A stretch of DNA of 64,000 nt from CAYVQF01 sp964454015. GTDB lineage: Bacteria > Myxococcota_A > Bradymonadia > UBA4248. Of this stretch, positions 53,082-62,301 are shown one piece after another. The notes under the pieces are model-generated. The model ran no database searches and was not told the DNA's origin. It was given only the letters and a program-made list of their open reading frames with translations. The position numbers and the translations under genes were made by a program. The stretch is taken from assembly GCA_964454015.1 (NCBI GenBank), contig CAYVQF010000026.1:6676-70675 (forward strand), read 5' to 3'. Position 1 is the stretch's first letter; the number at the start of each line of letters is the position of its first letter.

Positions 53082-53753
53082 ATGCAAAAGACGTGGTTGG
53101 TGGTGTTGTTGATGCTCCTGTTGCCTGGTGCGGCCATGGCCCAGTCTTCGGTGCGATCCGGTACTTGGGGCTACGAGGCCATCGACGCGGGGGTCTTTGA
53201 GATCTCCGTCGACAACATGCTGCTCCTCGGCTACTCCAAGCAGAACCTCGATGAGGATGGCGACGCTTGGGCTTCGGAGCTTCGCGTGGCCTACATCGGC
53301 GGTGTGACGCCGCGCTACTTCGTGGCCAAGAATGTCAGCGTCGCCCTCAACCTCAACCTCTTCTTGGGGCAGGACGCGCAAACCACCAAGGTGGGCGATA
53401 GCGAAGAGACGCAGACCTCGACAGACGTGGGTTTTTTGGGAACCGTGATGGCCCACTATTATCTCCGCTTGGGCAACTCCATGTTTCTGAAGCCTGGTCT
53501 TGGCGGCGGCGCTTTCTTTGGCACCCGCAGCGTCCCCGGAATGGAAGAGGGGACCAAGATCGAGCACAAGCTCTCGGGCGGGATCGGCCGGCTCGACATT
53601 GGCCTGGTCTACTACGCGAGTAAGAATTTCAACATGAAAGCCGGCATCGACACCCTGATGTGGTTCGGCTCGGTCACGAACCCCGCCGACGAGAGCCGCG
53701 GCTACTTCTCGATCGATGCCGGCTTCAACGTCGGTCTGGCTTACTCCTTCTAG
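53082..53753 (+). CDS. outer-membrane beta-barrel-type protein
   Basis: 223 residues with a signal peptide cut after PGAAMAQSS. The mature part is made of alternating short amphipathic strands (FEISVDNMLLLGYSKQ, NVSVALNLNLFLGQDAQ, LGTVMAHYYLRLGNSMF) and ends in AYSF with a C-terminal Phe, the usual barrel-assembly signal. Probably an 8- to 10-strand barrel of the OmpX/porin-like type with unknown role. It stands alone with the divergent TonB receptor upstream. Confidence 0.75.
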   Translation: MQKTWLVVLLMLLLPGAAMAQSSVRSGTWGYEAIDAGVFEISVDNMLLLGYSKQNLDEDGDAWASELRVAYIGGVTPRYFVAKNVSVALNLNLFLGQDAQTTKVGDSEETQTSTDVGFLGTVMAHYYLRLGNSMFLKPGLGGGAFFGTRSVPGMEEGTKIEHKLSGGIGRLDIGLVYYASKNFNMKAGIDTLMWFGSVTNPADESRGYFSIDAGFNVGLAYSF

Positions 53754-53896
53754 GTGAGGAGGGGCGCCGCAAAAATTTCTTCACCTCCCAACGAAGAAAA
53801 GTCCGCCTCAGGGGTATGAGTGGGTGACTCACCGGCGCCGGTGTGCTTTCGTTCATTCACCTCGAGCCCGCGCGGCTCACCCCGTTGGAGGTCGTC

Positions 53897-54748
53897 ATGC
53901 GTCGTTTCGCCTTTCTCGCTCTCTTTTTGCTGCCTGTCGCTGCTTGGTCTTGCAAGGAGGCGCCGCCAGCGCCGCCGCAGGTGATCCACGTCCAGCCGGC
54001 GAGCCACGAGGCAGGGCCGGCGCCAGCCCCGTCCCCGGCCCTACCGCATGGTCCCGGCGCCCTGCCGGTGCCCGAGCTGCGGCCGCTCTTGCAGAGCTAC
54101 GACCTGCCCAAGGGCCACGAGAAGCGCGCCTTTGGCATGTTGCGCAGCGTCCTGGCCAGCGGCGATGACGCCATCGGTCGCATCTCCATGGGGCCTGGTG
54201 GCAAGGCGGTGATTTTGGCGCCGGCCTCCATCCACGCCGGCATCGCCCAGGTCATCCAAGAACTCGCGGCGGTGCCTACGGAGCAAGCGGTCTTGGCCAT
54301 CCGCCTGGACTTCTGGTTGGTGCTGGGGCGGCAGAGCGAGGCCTCCATGATCGAGATCCCCGAGCTGGCCCCGGTCTTGACCTCCTTGGTCGAGGCGCAA
54401 GGCCCCATGCGCTTCACTCTCTTGGAGAAAGTCTCCCTCCTCTCGGGGGACGGCGAGCGCGCCAGCGGCAACGGGCGGGTGCTGTGGGTGGAGCAGAACA
54501 CGTCCCTGGTCGAGAACGGCGCCGTCATGGTCGAACTCAACCTCCACGCCAACCGTCAGGTCGAAGGGCGCGCGAGCCAGGTGCAGAAGCTCAATACTCG
54601 CCTGGTCTTGGCCCCCGAGCGCACCGTGATTTTGGGCCAGGTCGGCGTCGAGGACGTCATGCACTTGCGCGGCGGCAGCGAGCTACAGGTCGGCGCCGCC
54701 GAAGGGACCCTCTTCTACGTGGTGCGTGCGACCCTCATCAGAGAGTGA
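53897..54748 (+). CDS. exported protein with a secretin-N/NolW-like domain
   Basis: 283 residues from the ATG at 53897 with GGAGGTCGTC before it. A signal peptide ends in a weak lipobox (AAWSCKE), followed by a Pro/Ala linker. Residues about 75-165 read SVLASGDDAIGRISMGPGGK and VILAPASIHAGIAQVIQELA, the fold signature of secretin N1/NolW modules, then a strand-rich part (VMVELNLHANRQVEG, TVILGQVGVED). No channel domain follows, so it is a stand-alone periplasmic adaptor rather than a secretin. It lies 67 bases before the sigma-factor gene. Confidence 0.6.
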   Translation: MRRFAFLALFLLPVAAWSCKEAPPAPPQVIHVQPASHEAGPAPAPSPALPHGPGALPVPELRPLLQSYDLPKGHEKRAFGMLRSVLASGDDAIGRISMGPGGKAVILAPASIHAGIAQVIQELAAVPTEQAVLAIRLDFWLVLGRQSEASMIEIPELAPVLTSLVEAQGPMRFTLLEKVSLLSGDGERASGNGRVLWVEQNTSLVENGAVMVELNLHANRQVEGRASQVQKLNTRLVLAPERTVILGQVGVEDVMHLRGGSELQVGAAEGTLFYVVRATLIRE

Positions 54749-54815
54749 GGGCTACCCTCGGGCTGGTAACGGTGGCGGGCGCAGCACTCTCATTGGGCGA
54801 AACTGAGGCGATGAC

Positions 54816-55337
54816 ATGGCCCTGGCGCGGCAAGAAATCGAGGCGCTCTATGTGCAATGGGAGCGCCCCCTCTACAACCTGGTCTACCGCTGGTTGTGGC
54901 AGCGCGACGAGGCGGCCGACGTGGTACAAGAGGCCTTCGCGCGTTTGTGGCAGATGGGCGAGCGTGTCCGCCCCGAGTCCGCCAAAGCCCTGCTCTTTCG
55001 CATCGCCGTCAATGTGGCCTCCAAACGCCGCCGCGCGCGCCGCCTCTGGGGCTGGGTCGGCCTCGAGGCCCTCGGCGCCGTGGAGCCCCGTAGCTTTGCT
55101 ACCAACGCCCCCGAGGCGCTGCTCGACCAGGAGCGCCAGCAGGCTCTGATGGTGGCCATCGAGGCCTTGCCCGAGAAGCTGCGCCGGGTGGTGCTGCTGT
55201 GCGAGCTGGCCGAGTGTGGTTATGCCGAGGTGGCCGAGATTCTTGCCATTCCACTGGGGACGGTGGCGTCGCGCCGCAACGCCGCGGTCAAACGCCTGCG
55301 TCAAGCCATGGCCGGTTGGGAGGTGAACCATGTGTGA
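54816..55337 (+). CDS. ECF-type RNA polymerase sigma factor
   Basis: 173 residues with region 2 (ALYVQWERPLYNLVYRWLWQ, DEAADVVQEAFARLWQMGER) and region 4 (ALPEKLRRVVLLCELAECGY, AEVAEILAIPLGTVASRRNA). A positively charged linker (KRRRARRLWG) lies between them. Its end overlaps the next gene by eight bases, the classic layout of a sigma factor with its anti-sigma partner. Regulon unknown; the nearby lipoprotein and kinase genes are candidates. Confidence 0.9.
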   Translation: MALARQEIEALYVQWERPLYNLVYRWLWQRDEAADVVQEAFARLWQMGERVRPESAKALLFRIAVNVASKRRRARRLWGWVGLEALGAVEPRSFATNAPEALLDQERQQALMVAIEALPEKLRRVVLLCELAECGYAEVAEILAIPLGTVASRRNAAVKRLRQAMAGWEVNHV

Positions 55338-55725
55338 GCGCGAGCGCCCATTGGGGCCCGACTATTTTCCCATTTTGGATCCACCTCCGGGGGGCTTGGC
55401 GCGGCTGCGGCGGCACCTCGACGCCCCCCAGCCGCGCGGCGCCGCCGCCGCCCTTTGGCGGCGCCGCGCGGCTGGGTTGCTTGCCTGTGCGGCGGCCTGC
55501 GCCCTGCTCTTCGCCGGGCTCTGGCCCCCCGGGCGAAGTGTGCCGCCGACCCTCATCATCGTCGCCCCGCCACCCGCCGTAGCCGGCGTCCTCCCCGGGA
55601 GCAGCGCCAGCGGCGAGGCAGGCTGGCCCGAGAGCGCCGCCGCCGCCGCCGCGCCCGACCCACTCACCCTGGCCTTCGAGAACGACGCCGTGACCTTCTA
55701 CTGGGTCGCCCCGCACAGCGACTGA
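55330..55725 (+). CDS. probable anti-sigma partner, single-pass membrane protein
   Basis: 131 residues starting inside the end of the sigma gene. A cytoplasmic N-terminal of about 45 residues (GPDYFPILDPPPGGLARLRR), one membrane helix (AAGLLACAAACALLFAGLWP) and a Pro/Ala-rich outside part ending FENDAVTFYWVAPHSD. No zinc-binding HxxxCxxC motif is present, so it is not a ZAS-type anti-sigma. The role is inferred from overlap and topology. The very high Ala/Pro/Arg bias makes family recognition impossible by eye. Confidence 0.6.
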   Translation: MCERERPLGPDYFPILDPPPGGLARLRRHLDAPQPRGAAAALWRRRAAGLLACAAACALLFAGLWPPGRSVPPTLIIVAPPPAVAGVLPGSSASGEAGWPESAAAAAAPDPLTLAFENDAVTFYWVAPHSD

Positions 55726-55863
55726 GCGGCGCGCGAGGGCGGCCATGCACCGGCCACTTGGCGCGAGCTTGCACCGCAGCTTGCGTAGTGTAGCACCTCG
55801 TGTCACATCGTGGTGTGGCTTTGGTGTGGCCGTGCGCTGACCGTGGAGTGCCGAGGAGCCAAC

Positions 55864-58140
55864 ATGGAAGACCAGACTCAGGGGACCTTGCCCGTAGAGA
55901 CCTTGCTGGCCGAGAAGTACCGGATCAAGGGCGTGCTGGGTGCAGGCGGTATGGGCGTGGTCTATGGGGGGCTCAACGAGTGGACTGGCCGCCCGGTGGC
56001 GCTCAAGGTGCTGCGGCGCGACGTGAGCTCACCCTCGGCGCTGCAGCGCTTCTTTCGCGAGGCCAGGGTCTCATCCCTTTTGGACCACCCGCACATCGTC
56101 AAGGTCATCGATCTCGGGCGCGCCGAGGACGGCGCCTGGTTCATCGTCCAGGAGTTGCTACAGGGCGAAGCGTTGGACGCCTGGCTCGAGGGCAAAGGCG
56201 CCATTGCGTTGCGTCAGACCGTCGAGATCTGTGTCCCTATCATGAGCGCACTGGTGGCAGCCCATCGCGCGGGGATCGTCCACCGCGACCTCAAACCTGG
56301 CAACATCTTCCTCGCCAAGCGCGACCGGCGCGTCGATCCCGTGCTCATCGACTTCGGCATCTCCAAAATCATCGACGCCTCGGCCCCCTCGGCATCCCTG
56401 ACCCAGGAGTGGATTGGGACGCCAGCCTATATGGCGCCGGAGCAGGTCATGGGGGAGCGCGACTTGGGGCCCCAGGCCGACGTCTATGCCATGGGTGCCG
56501 TGCTCTACCGGATGCTCGCCGGGCGCCCAGTCTTTACGGGCGATGCCCTGCCCGTGGCGGTGCTCACCGCTTCGAGCGACGCCGAACCCCTGGAAAAGTG
56601 GGCCCCGACCCTCCCCGAATCCATTACGCGCATCGTCCACCGCGCCCTGGCCCGCGAGCGGTCCGAGCGCACCCCCGACATGAGCACCCTCCTGGCGGAG
56701 CTTCTGGTCTCCCCCTCGGTGCACGGCAGCACCTGGGGCCTGGCTCTGCGCACGCGTTTCCAAGACAGCGCCTCCCTCGACCTGACCTTGTCCGACAACG
56801 CGGCCCTCGACCTCGACGGCGAGAGCCTGGCAGAGATCCTGATGATGCGCGCTGGCGCAACCCTGGAGGGCCCCTGCGATACGGCGCCGGTCGACGAGAT
56901 GCAGCCCCAGCATCAAGCCCACACCCTGCGCGGCCCACACCCAGCGCGCGGCGAAGTCACCGGCCCGCCTCGAGACGGCGCTTACGGCCAAGGCCGGCGC
57001 GCCTGGACCCAGTGGCGGCGGCACGTGGCCCTTGGCCTGCTTCTGCTCCTGGTCGGGCTGCTCGTCTGGTGGCTGAGGGGCGGGCCGGATCCGGCAACGG
57101 ATCGCCACGCCGACTCAGGGTCTTGGCTGGCGTTGGCCGTAGCGAATGCGGAGGCTGCGGTCACTTTCTCTGCGGCGGCGACGCGCTGGTCCACGGCGTT
57201 GCTCGAGTCCCAGGAGGCCAGCGGGGCCTTCCAAGCTATCCCGCATCTGCCTGCCACGGGCTGGTCCACGGCCCAAGTCTTGGCGGCTCTGGTGAGCAGC
57301 TACCGGGCGCGGGTCTTTGCGAACGAGGCGGCGCTGCGCCAGGGCTTCGTCGCCTTGGACGGCTTTGAGCGCGAGCACGGCTGGGGCGAGTATGTGCAGG
57401 GCCGCGAGAGCGCCGCCGCGGCGTGGGTGATCCTGGCGGCGAGCGACTTGGCGCGGGTGGACCCAGCCTTTGCCATGCCCTACCTCAGCCGCGGGCGGGA
57501 CTACCTCTTGGCGGCGCAGCAGGCAGACGGAGGCTTCGCCGATCCCCCCTTCACCCAGGGGCAGCCCTACCAGAGCGGCATGGCGCTGTTGGCGCTGCTC
57601 GCGGCGCAGGGCGTCGCGCCCATGGCGTCGACCGAGGCGATTGACGTGGGGCTCGACTGGTTGCGTCGCCGCTTGGCCTTGGCCCTGGCCGACGACGGGG
57701 ACGACTTCTTGTCCACCCGCGGCCTGAGCGCCCTGCTGGCGGTGCCCCTGCTCTTGGCGGCCGAGCAGGGGCTGGCGGCGGAGGCCGACCCGGCGTTGCT
57801 CGCGGCCCTCGTGGCGCGCATGGCCGCCGACTGTGGCTTCGGCGCAGAGGGATGTCGGCGTCGGGTTCACGACAATGCCATGCGCGCCATCCACAGCCCC
57901 AACGACACCCGCTCCGGCCTGATCGCTGTGGTCTGGTTTCCCTGGACCCTGCTCGCGGCGCACCTGGCCGCAGCCGCCCCCGACCTGCCGCCGGAGAGCC
58001 GCGCCCTGGCCCAGCGCCTGCAGGCGTGGTCTGCGCGTTCGCTGGGCGCGCACCTCGAGCCCATCGCCATCGGCAGCGGCTTCATCCTGGCCGAGTGGAC
58101 CTTCGTCGCGGCCCGGCTGGCGCATGCGCAGCCCTTCTGA
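55864..58140 (+). CDS. membrane Ser/Thr protein kinase with extracytoplasmic alpha/alpha-toroid-like domain
   Basis: 758 residues from the ATG at 55864 (GAGGAGCCAAC before it). Kinase: LGAGGMGVVYGGL, VALKVL (Lys48), HRDLKPGNIFL (His140), LIDFGISKII and GTPAYMAPEQ. After an acidic/Pro linker, one membrane helix lies at about residues 385-405 (HVALGLLLLLVGLLVWWLRG). The outside part (about 410-758) is helical, with a QQADGGFADPPFTQGQPYQS motif near 553 and repeats such as GMALLALLAAQGV. This resembles the QxxDGGF/toroid fold of terpenoid cyclases, prenyltransferase beta chains and complement-like proteins, perhaps as a ligand sensor. No catalytic DxDD is visible. Confidence 0.8.
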   Translation: MEDQTQGTLPVETLLAEKYRIKGVLGAGGMGVVYGGLNEWTGRPVALKVLRRDVSSPSALQRFFREARVSSLLDHPHIVKVIDLGRAEDGAWFIVQELLQGEALDAWLEGKGAIALRQTVEICVPIMSALVAAHRAGIVHRDLKPGNIFLAKRDRRVDPVLIDFGISKIIDASAPSASLTQEWIGTPAYMAPEQVMGERDLGPQADVYAMGAVLYRMLAGRPVFTGDALPVAVLTASSDAEPLEKWAPTLPESITRIVHRALARERSERTPDMSTLLAELLVSPSVHGSTWGLALRTRFQDSASLDLTLSDNAALDLDGESLAEILMMRAGATLEGPCDTAPVDEMQPQHQAHTLRGPHPARGEVTGPPRDGAYGQGRRAWTQWRRHVALGLLLLLVGLLVWWLRGGPDPATDRHADSGSWLALAVANAEAAVTFSAAATRWSTALLESQEASGAFQAIPHLPATGWSTAQVLAALVSSYRARVFANEAALRQGFVALDGFEREHGWGEYVQGRESAAAAWVILAASDLARVDPAFAMPYLSRGRDYLLAAQQADGGFADPPFTQGQPYQSGMALLALLAAQGVAPMASTEAIDVGLDWLRRRLALALADDGDDFLSTRGLSALLAVPLLLAAEQGLAAEADPALLAALVARMAADCGFGAEGCRRRVHDNAMRAIHSPNDTRSGLIAVVWFPWTLLAAHLAAAAPDLPPESRALAQRLQAWSARSLGAHLEPIAIGSGFILAEWTFVAARLAHAQPF

Positions 58141-58294
58141 GCGGCGCGCGAGGGCGGGCGCGTCGCCCTTGGCGGTGGCCGGGCCTTCGCCAACACCGCC
58201 TTGACCTCCCACGGGCTTGCACCGCATAACGAGTGGGATCGCCAGACCCTACGGCGGCCTGCCCTGGGGCCGCCGCGCCACCGCCGAGGAGAGA

Positions 58295-59851
58295 ATGCCC
58301 GTGCCGCCGCATCAGACGCCCATCGACTTCTCGGCTGCCCTGCCCTTTGCCGACTTCGCCCAAGCCTGCCTCTACGACCCCGAGTGGGGCTACTACAGCA
58401 GCGGCAAGGTGACTTTTGGCCGGGACGCCCACTTCTGGACCTACCCTCAGCGCATGCGCCCCCTCTTTGGCTGGATGGTGGCCGAGGCGGCCCGCACCCT
58501 CTTCGCGGCCCTGATCGAGAGCGGTCGGGTACCGCCCGAGGCGCCCCTGCACCTCCTGGAGCTGGGCGGCGGTAACGCCGACCTCGCCGGTGACACCTTG
58601 GACTACATCGTCGCACACGCCGCCGAGGCGCCCTGGACGGGCATCGCCGGGCGGGTGCGCTACGTCCTGGGGGAGCACGCGTCGGAGCTGCGGGTGCGGC
58701 AGCGCGCGCGCCTGGCCGAGCACATCGCCGCCGGGCGCGCCGAGGTGCGCGCCGTCGACGCCAGCGACCTGCGCTGGGAGGGGCCCTTTTACGGCATGCT
58801 CGTGGCCAACGAGCTCGTGGACGCCTTCCCCTGCGAGGTGCTGCGCATCAGCGCCGCGGAGGAGGTGGCGCGCCTGCACGTGGTGGCCCGCGACGCCGCG
58901 GGCGCCCAGATCTCACGCGAGGCGCTGTGGGAGCGCCTGCGCCAGCCGTCCCAGGCGGTGGACACGGCGCCACGGCTTGCCTTGTGCCCCCGGCCGCTGG
59001 CCGCGGGTTGGCAGGCGGCCGATGGCCGCGACGGCCCGGTGCCGGCGGCGCTACAGTCCTATTTGGCGCGCCTCCAGCCTCTGGTCACCGACTTGGCGCG
59101 GTGCGACCTCTTGCCGGTGGACCTGTGCTGGGCCGCGGCCACGCCGCGTTTCGTCCGCGGGGTGGCGGCCCTCTTGTCGGGGCCCGAGCGCTGCGGCGCC
59201 GCCCTGCTCATCGACTACGGCGGGAGCAGCCGCCACGTCCTGGATCCCCGGGCGATGAACAAGCACCTGCGGGTCTATGGCCCCGACGGCGACTTGGCCC
59301 ACAGCGACGCCGTCCTCCATCAGCCGGGTCACTACGACATCACCTGGGACGTGGATTTCAGCGACCTGGCGGCGCTGGCCCGCGCCCACGGCCTGGCGGT
59401 GCCCTTCTATGGCCACCAGCAGGTTCTGGAGCGCGATCCCATCGTGCTCTGGTCCAAGGCGGCGCAGCGCCTGCTCTTGGCCGGCCGCCACGCCGAGGGG
59501 TTGGAAGGGATGCAGGCCCTCATCGAGGCGCACGAGCTGGTGATGCGCTTCCGCGAGGCCGGGGGCTTCCGCCTCATGGCCCTGAGCGCCCCCGACTTCC
59601 CCTTTCCCGCAGAAATCTTCGGACCCAGCGACGCCTTCGACGGCCTCGGCTTGGCGACGGTGGCGGCGGCGGCTACCCCAGAACTCCTCGGCGCGGCCCT
59701 GCAGGCGGCGGGCTTGCCCGAGGATTTGGCCGCGCACCTCAAGCCCTGCGGCGATCCCGTGGCAGACCTCTCGGACCGCCGGTCCTACCATCTGCGGGCG
59801 CAGGTCTTGGCCGTACTCGCCCTGCGGGGCTGGTTGGTGGCCCAGCTCTGA
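58295..59851 (+). CDS. SAM-dependent methyltransferase of the MidA/NDUFAF7 (DUF185) family
   Basis: 518 residues from the ATG at 58295 (GAGGAGAGA before it). The family start is clear: LPFADFAQACLYDPEWGYYS with GRDAHFWTYPQ, then the SAM motif LLELGGGNADLAGD, the GMLVANELVDAFPCEVLRIS segment and LIDYGGSSRHVLDP. The SAM Gly loop reads GGGNADLAGD where the family has E-x-G-x-G. NDUFAF7 dimethylates an Arg of a complex I subunit; bacterial relatives are of unknown target. About 100 residues longer than usual, with extra C-terminal sequence. Not clearly in operon with neighbours. Confidence 0.8.
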   Translation: MPVPPHQTPIDFSAALPFADFAQACLYDPEWGYYSSGKVTFGRDAHFWTYPQRMRPLFGWMVAEAARTLFAALIESGRVPPEAPLHLLELGGGNADLAGDTLDYIVAHAAEAPWTGIAGRVRYVLGEHASELRVRQRARLAEHIAAGRAEVRAVDASDLRWEGPFYGMLVANELVDAFPCEVLRISAAEEVARLHVVARDAAGAQISREALWERLRQPSQAVDTAPRLALCPRPLAAGWQAADGRDGPVPAALQSYLARLQPLVTDLARCDLLPVDLCWAAATPRFVRGVAALLSGPERCGAALLIDYGGSSRHVLDPRAMNKHLRVYGPDGDLAHSDAVLHQPGHYDITWDVDFSDLAALARAHGLAVPFYGHQQVLERDPIVLWSKAAQRLLLAGRHAEGLEGMQALIEAHELVMRFREAGGFRLMALSAPDFPFPAEIFGPSDAFDGLGLATVAAAATPELLGAALQAAGLPEDLAAHLKPCGDPVADLSDRRSYHLRAQVLAVLALRGWLVAQL

Positions 59852-59961
59852 GGCGTCGTGGCGCTAGGAAACTTTTTTCGGCAAGATGGTTCAGGCGCGC
59901 GGCGCTGGACGCGTCAGCGCTGACGGCCGTTGGCAGGGATGCTCTCTCTTTGCGGGGTGTT

Positions 59962-61884
59962 ATGTTTTGGGATCCACGGGCCAGGTTTTGTCGTGTCGCG
60001 CGAGGCGTTGGGCTGACGCGGGCCCGGCGCGTCCAGGCAACGCGCGCTGTACTGACGCTGTGCCTGCTGCTAGGGCTCGGCGTGGCTTGCACCCAGGCGG
60101 AGGTGCAGGTGGGGGCCCCGGTCTTCTTTCCGCCGCCCGGGACTTATGGGCCGACGCAGGCCATAGCGCTGGTGGCCGAGCCGAGGCAGGCGGCCATCAG
60201 GTATGCCATCGCGGGCGGCGCGCACGCCCAAGAGGAGGTGGAATACCAAGGACCCTTCGTGTTGCCAGAGGGAAGGCACGAGGTGGCGGCTTATGCCGAG
60301 TGGGCCGGGCGACGTTCGGCGCTGGTGCAGGCGACTTATGTGATTCGCGCTGGGGCGGTGGACCCGCCCGATGGGGTGGACGCTGCTGCGGAGCTGAGCG
60401 ATGGGGACGTGGGCGTCGATGCGGAGGCGGAGGCGGAGGCGGACGGCGCGGAGCCTGGGCCGGCGCCGCACCCCTGGGACGCGCTGGTGATTTATCAGGT
60501 GATGGTTGGGACCTACCGCAGCGGGGACGAGGCCTTGGGCTTTGGTGTGGGTTATGGGAGCGGCCATATGAAGGGGGACCTGCGCGGGATCATCGAGGCC
60601 TTGGATTATATCGCCGATTTGGGGGTGAACGCCCTGTGGTTGACCCCGATTTTTGCGACCGGGGGCGACGGGCGCTTGGACGCGACGGGCTATTTTGCCC
60701 AGGATTACTTTGCCGTGGACCCGCACTTCGGCACCTTGGCGGACGCGCGGGAGCTGGTGGACGCGGCGCATGCCCGGGGGCTCTACGTTTTCTTCGATGG
60801 GGTCTTTGGCCATCACCGGGACGGCGAGGTGGCGGCCTCGCCGGGGGGACACCGACCGCAGGGGGGGCATGACCCGGTGGATTATGGGCAGGCGGAGACC
60901 TTGGCCTTCTACAAGGAGGTGGCCACCTGGTGGATCGAGGCGCTGGGCATCGACGGCTGGCGCTTGGACCAGGCTTACCAGGTGCCGGTGTGGGCTTGGG
61001 GGGAGATCGTGGCGGCGGTGGAGGCGGCGGCGGCGGCGCGGGCGGCGGCCGGTGAGCCCTGGGGGACGCTGGGCTACATGGTGGGGGAGGTGTGGCGCGA
61101 CGAGGCGCAGATCAAGGCGCTGTGCTTCGGCGGGGAGGCGTTGGTGGCCTTGGGATCGTGCTTTGATTTTCCCTTGCGCTACCGGCTGGTGCGGGTCTTG
61201 GCGACCCAGGAGCGCATCGATGAGCCCGAGCCGAGCGGGCGGCCGGCGATGGAGCTGGCCGAGGGGCTGGCGGGGCGGGAGAGCTATCCGCCTGGGGCGC
61301 GGCCCAACCTGATGTTGGGCAACCACGACCTGGTGCGTTTTGGGGACCTGATCCAGCGCGCGGGTTATCCCGGTCCGGAAGACGAGAGCTACTGGGCGCG
61401 GCACCGGGCGGCCTTCTCGTTCATGGTGCAGGTGAGTGGGCCGCTGACGCTGTACTACGGGGAGGAGATCGGGGCGGAGGTGCCGGGTTTCGTCTATCAT
61501 CGGGATTTGGGGCTGAACGACGACCACGCGGCGCGGGACGCCGGGCGCATTGACGGGTTTTCGCCACAGGAGCAGGCGCTGCGCGACTACGTGCAGTCCC
61601 TGCTGGCGCTGCGGGCGGCGCACCCGGCGCTCTATGCCGGGGAGCGGGAGTTGCTGCTGGCCGACGCGACGCGCCTGGTGCAGGTGAAGCGCTGGGGCGC
61701 CGAGCGGATACTCTATGTGTTGAACACGGGATCTGAGCCGGCGACCTACACGCTGGACGCGGCGGCGCACGGGGTGGTGGCGCTGCGGGAGGCCTTGACG
61801 GGGGCGCGCCTGAGCATCGGGGCCAACGGGGAGATCGCTGTGAGCGTGCCGGGGCTGAGCGGAGGCTTCTGGGTGATGGAGTAG
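59962..61884 (+). CDS. GH13 alpha-amylase-type lipoprotein with chitobiase-like beta domain
   Basis: 640 residues from the ATG at 59962; the signal peptide has lipobox GVAC. After it comes a beta-sandwich of the chitobiase/HEX C-terminal type (FFPPPGTYGPTQAIALVAEP, YQGPFVLPEGRHEVAAYAEW), then an Asp/Glu/Ala linker, then a GH13 barrel. The barrel has the calcium/substrate region VFFDGVFGHH, the nucleophile in GWRLDQAYQ, the acid/base in MVGEVWRDE and the transition-state Asp in LGNHDLVRFG, all intact. It is an anchored starch/maltodextrin hydrolase. The upstream part of the long open frame is a shadow of the methyltransferase gene. Confidence 0.88.
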   Translation: MFWDPRARFCRVARGVGLTRARRVQATRAVLTLCLLLGLGVACTQAEVQVGAPVFFPPPGTYGPTQAIALVAEPRQAAIRYAIAGGAHAQEEVEYQGPFVLPEGRHEVAAYAEWAGRRSALVQATYVIRAGAVDPPDGVDAAAELSDGDVGVDAEAEAEADGAEPGPAPHPWDALVIYQVMVGTYRSGDEALGFGVGYGSGHMKGDLRGIIEALDYIADLGVNALWLTPIFATGGDGRLDATGYFAQDYFAVDPHFGTLADARELVDAAHARGLYVFFDGVFGHHRDGEVAASPGGHRPQGGHDPVDYGQAETLAFYKEVATWWIEALGIDGWRLDQAYQVPVWAWGEIVAAVEAAAAARAAAGEPWGTLGYMVGEVWRDEAQIKALCFGGEALVALGSCFDFPLRYRLVRVLATQERIDEPEPSGRPAMELAEGLAGRESYPPGARPNLMLGNHDLVRFGDLIQRAGYPGPEDESYWARHRAAFSFMVQVSGPLTLYYGEEIGAEVPGFVYHRDLGLNDDHAARDAGRIDGFSPQEQALRDYVQSLLALRAAHPALYAGERELLLADATRLVQVKRWGAERILYVLNTGSEPATYTLDAAAHGVVALREALTGARLSIGANGEIAVSVPGLSGGFWVME

Positions 61885-61936
61885 GGGCCGACCGGGTGAG
61901 ACCTGAGACTTGAGGCCTGAGGCTGGAGACTGGAGG

Positions 61937-62090
61937 TCCGTTTTGCGGGGGTCTTGATGGGGCGAGGGGCGCGTAGGGGCCGACCTATGTGTCGGCCCGT
62001 TTTGCGGGGGTTTTGATGGAACGAGGGGCGCGTAGGGGCCGACCTATGTGTCGGCCCGTTTTGCGGGGGTTTTGATGGGGCGAGGGGGCC
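61937..62090. repeat. 59-bp tandem repeat, two full copies plus part
   Basis: TTTTGCGGGG starts at 61941, 62000 and 62059, a period of 59. Each full unit carries GTAGGGGCCGACCTATGTGT followed by CGGCCC, an imperfect palindrome around CTATGTG. The third copy runs into the 72-bp array. No coding sense in any frame. Confidence 0.85.
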
Positions 62091-62299
62091 TGGATGATTG
62101 TCTGGGGCTTGGGTGAGGCGGTGTTGCGTTGAATCGGCCGACACCTGGATTGGCTGGAGGTTTGGATGATTGTCTGGGGCTTGGGTGAGGCGGTGTTGCG
62201 TTGAATCGGCCGACACCTGGATTGGCTGGAGGTTTGGATGATTGTCTGGGGCTTGGGTGAGGCGGTGTTGCGTTGAATCGGCCGACACATAGGTCGGCC
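62091..62299. repeat. 72-bp tandem repeat ending in a perfect palindrome
   Basis: TGGATGATTG starts at 62091, 62163 and 62235, an exact 72-base period with almost no divergence, so it is recent. The third copy changes to GGCCGAC-ACATAG-GTCGGCC (62280-62299), a perfect 7-bp stem that is the reverse complement of the palindrome in the 59-bp repeats. The two families are therefore related. Confidence 0.85.
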
Positions 62300-62301
62300 G
62301 G

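Noticed and set aside
58927..61884. 985-aa fusion including the amylase
   Set aside because: Everything before 59962 is a shadow of the methyltransferase gene; a signal peptide with lipobox starts at 59962.
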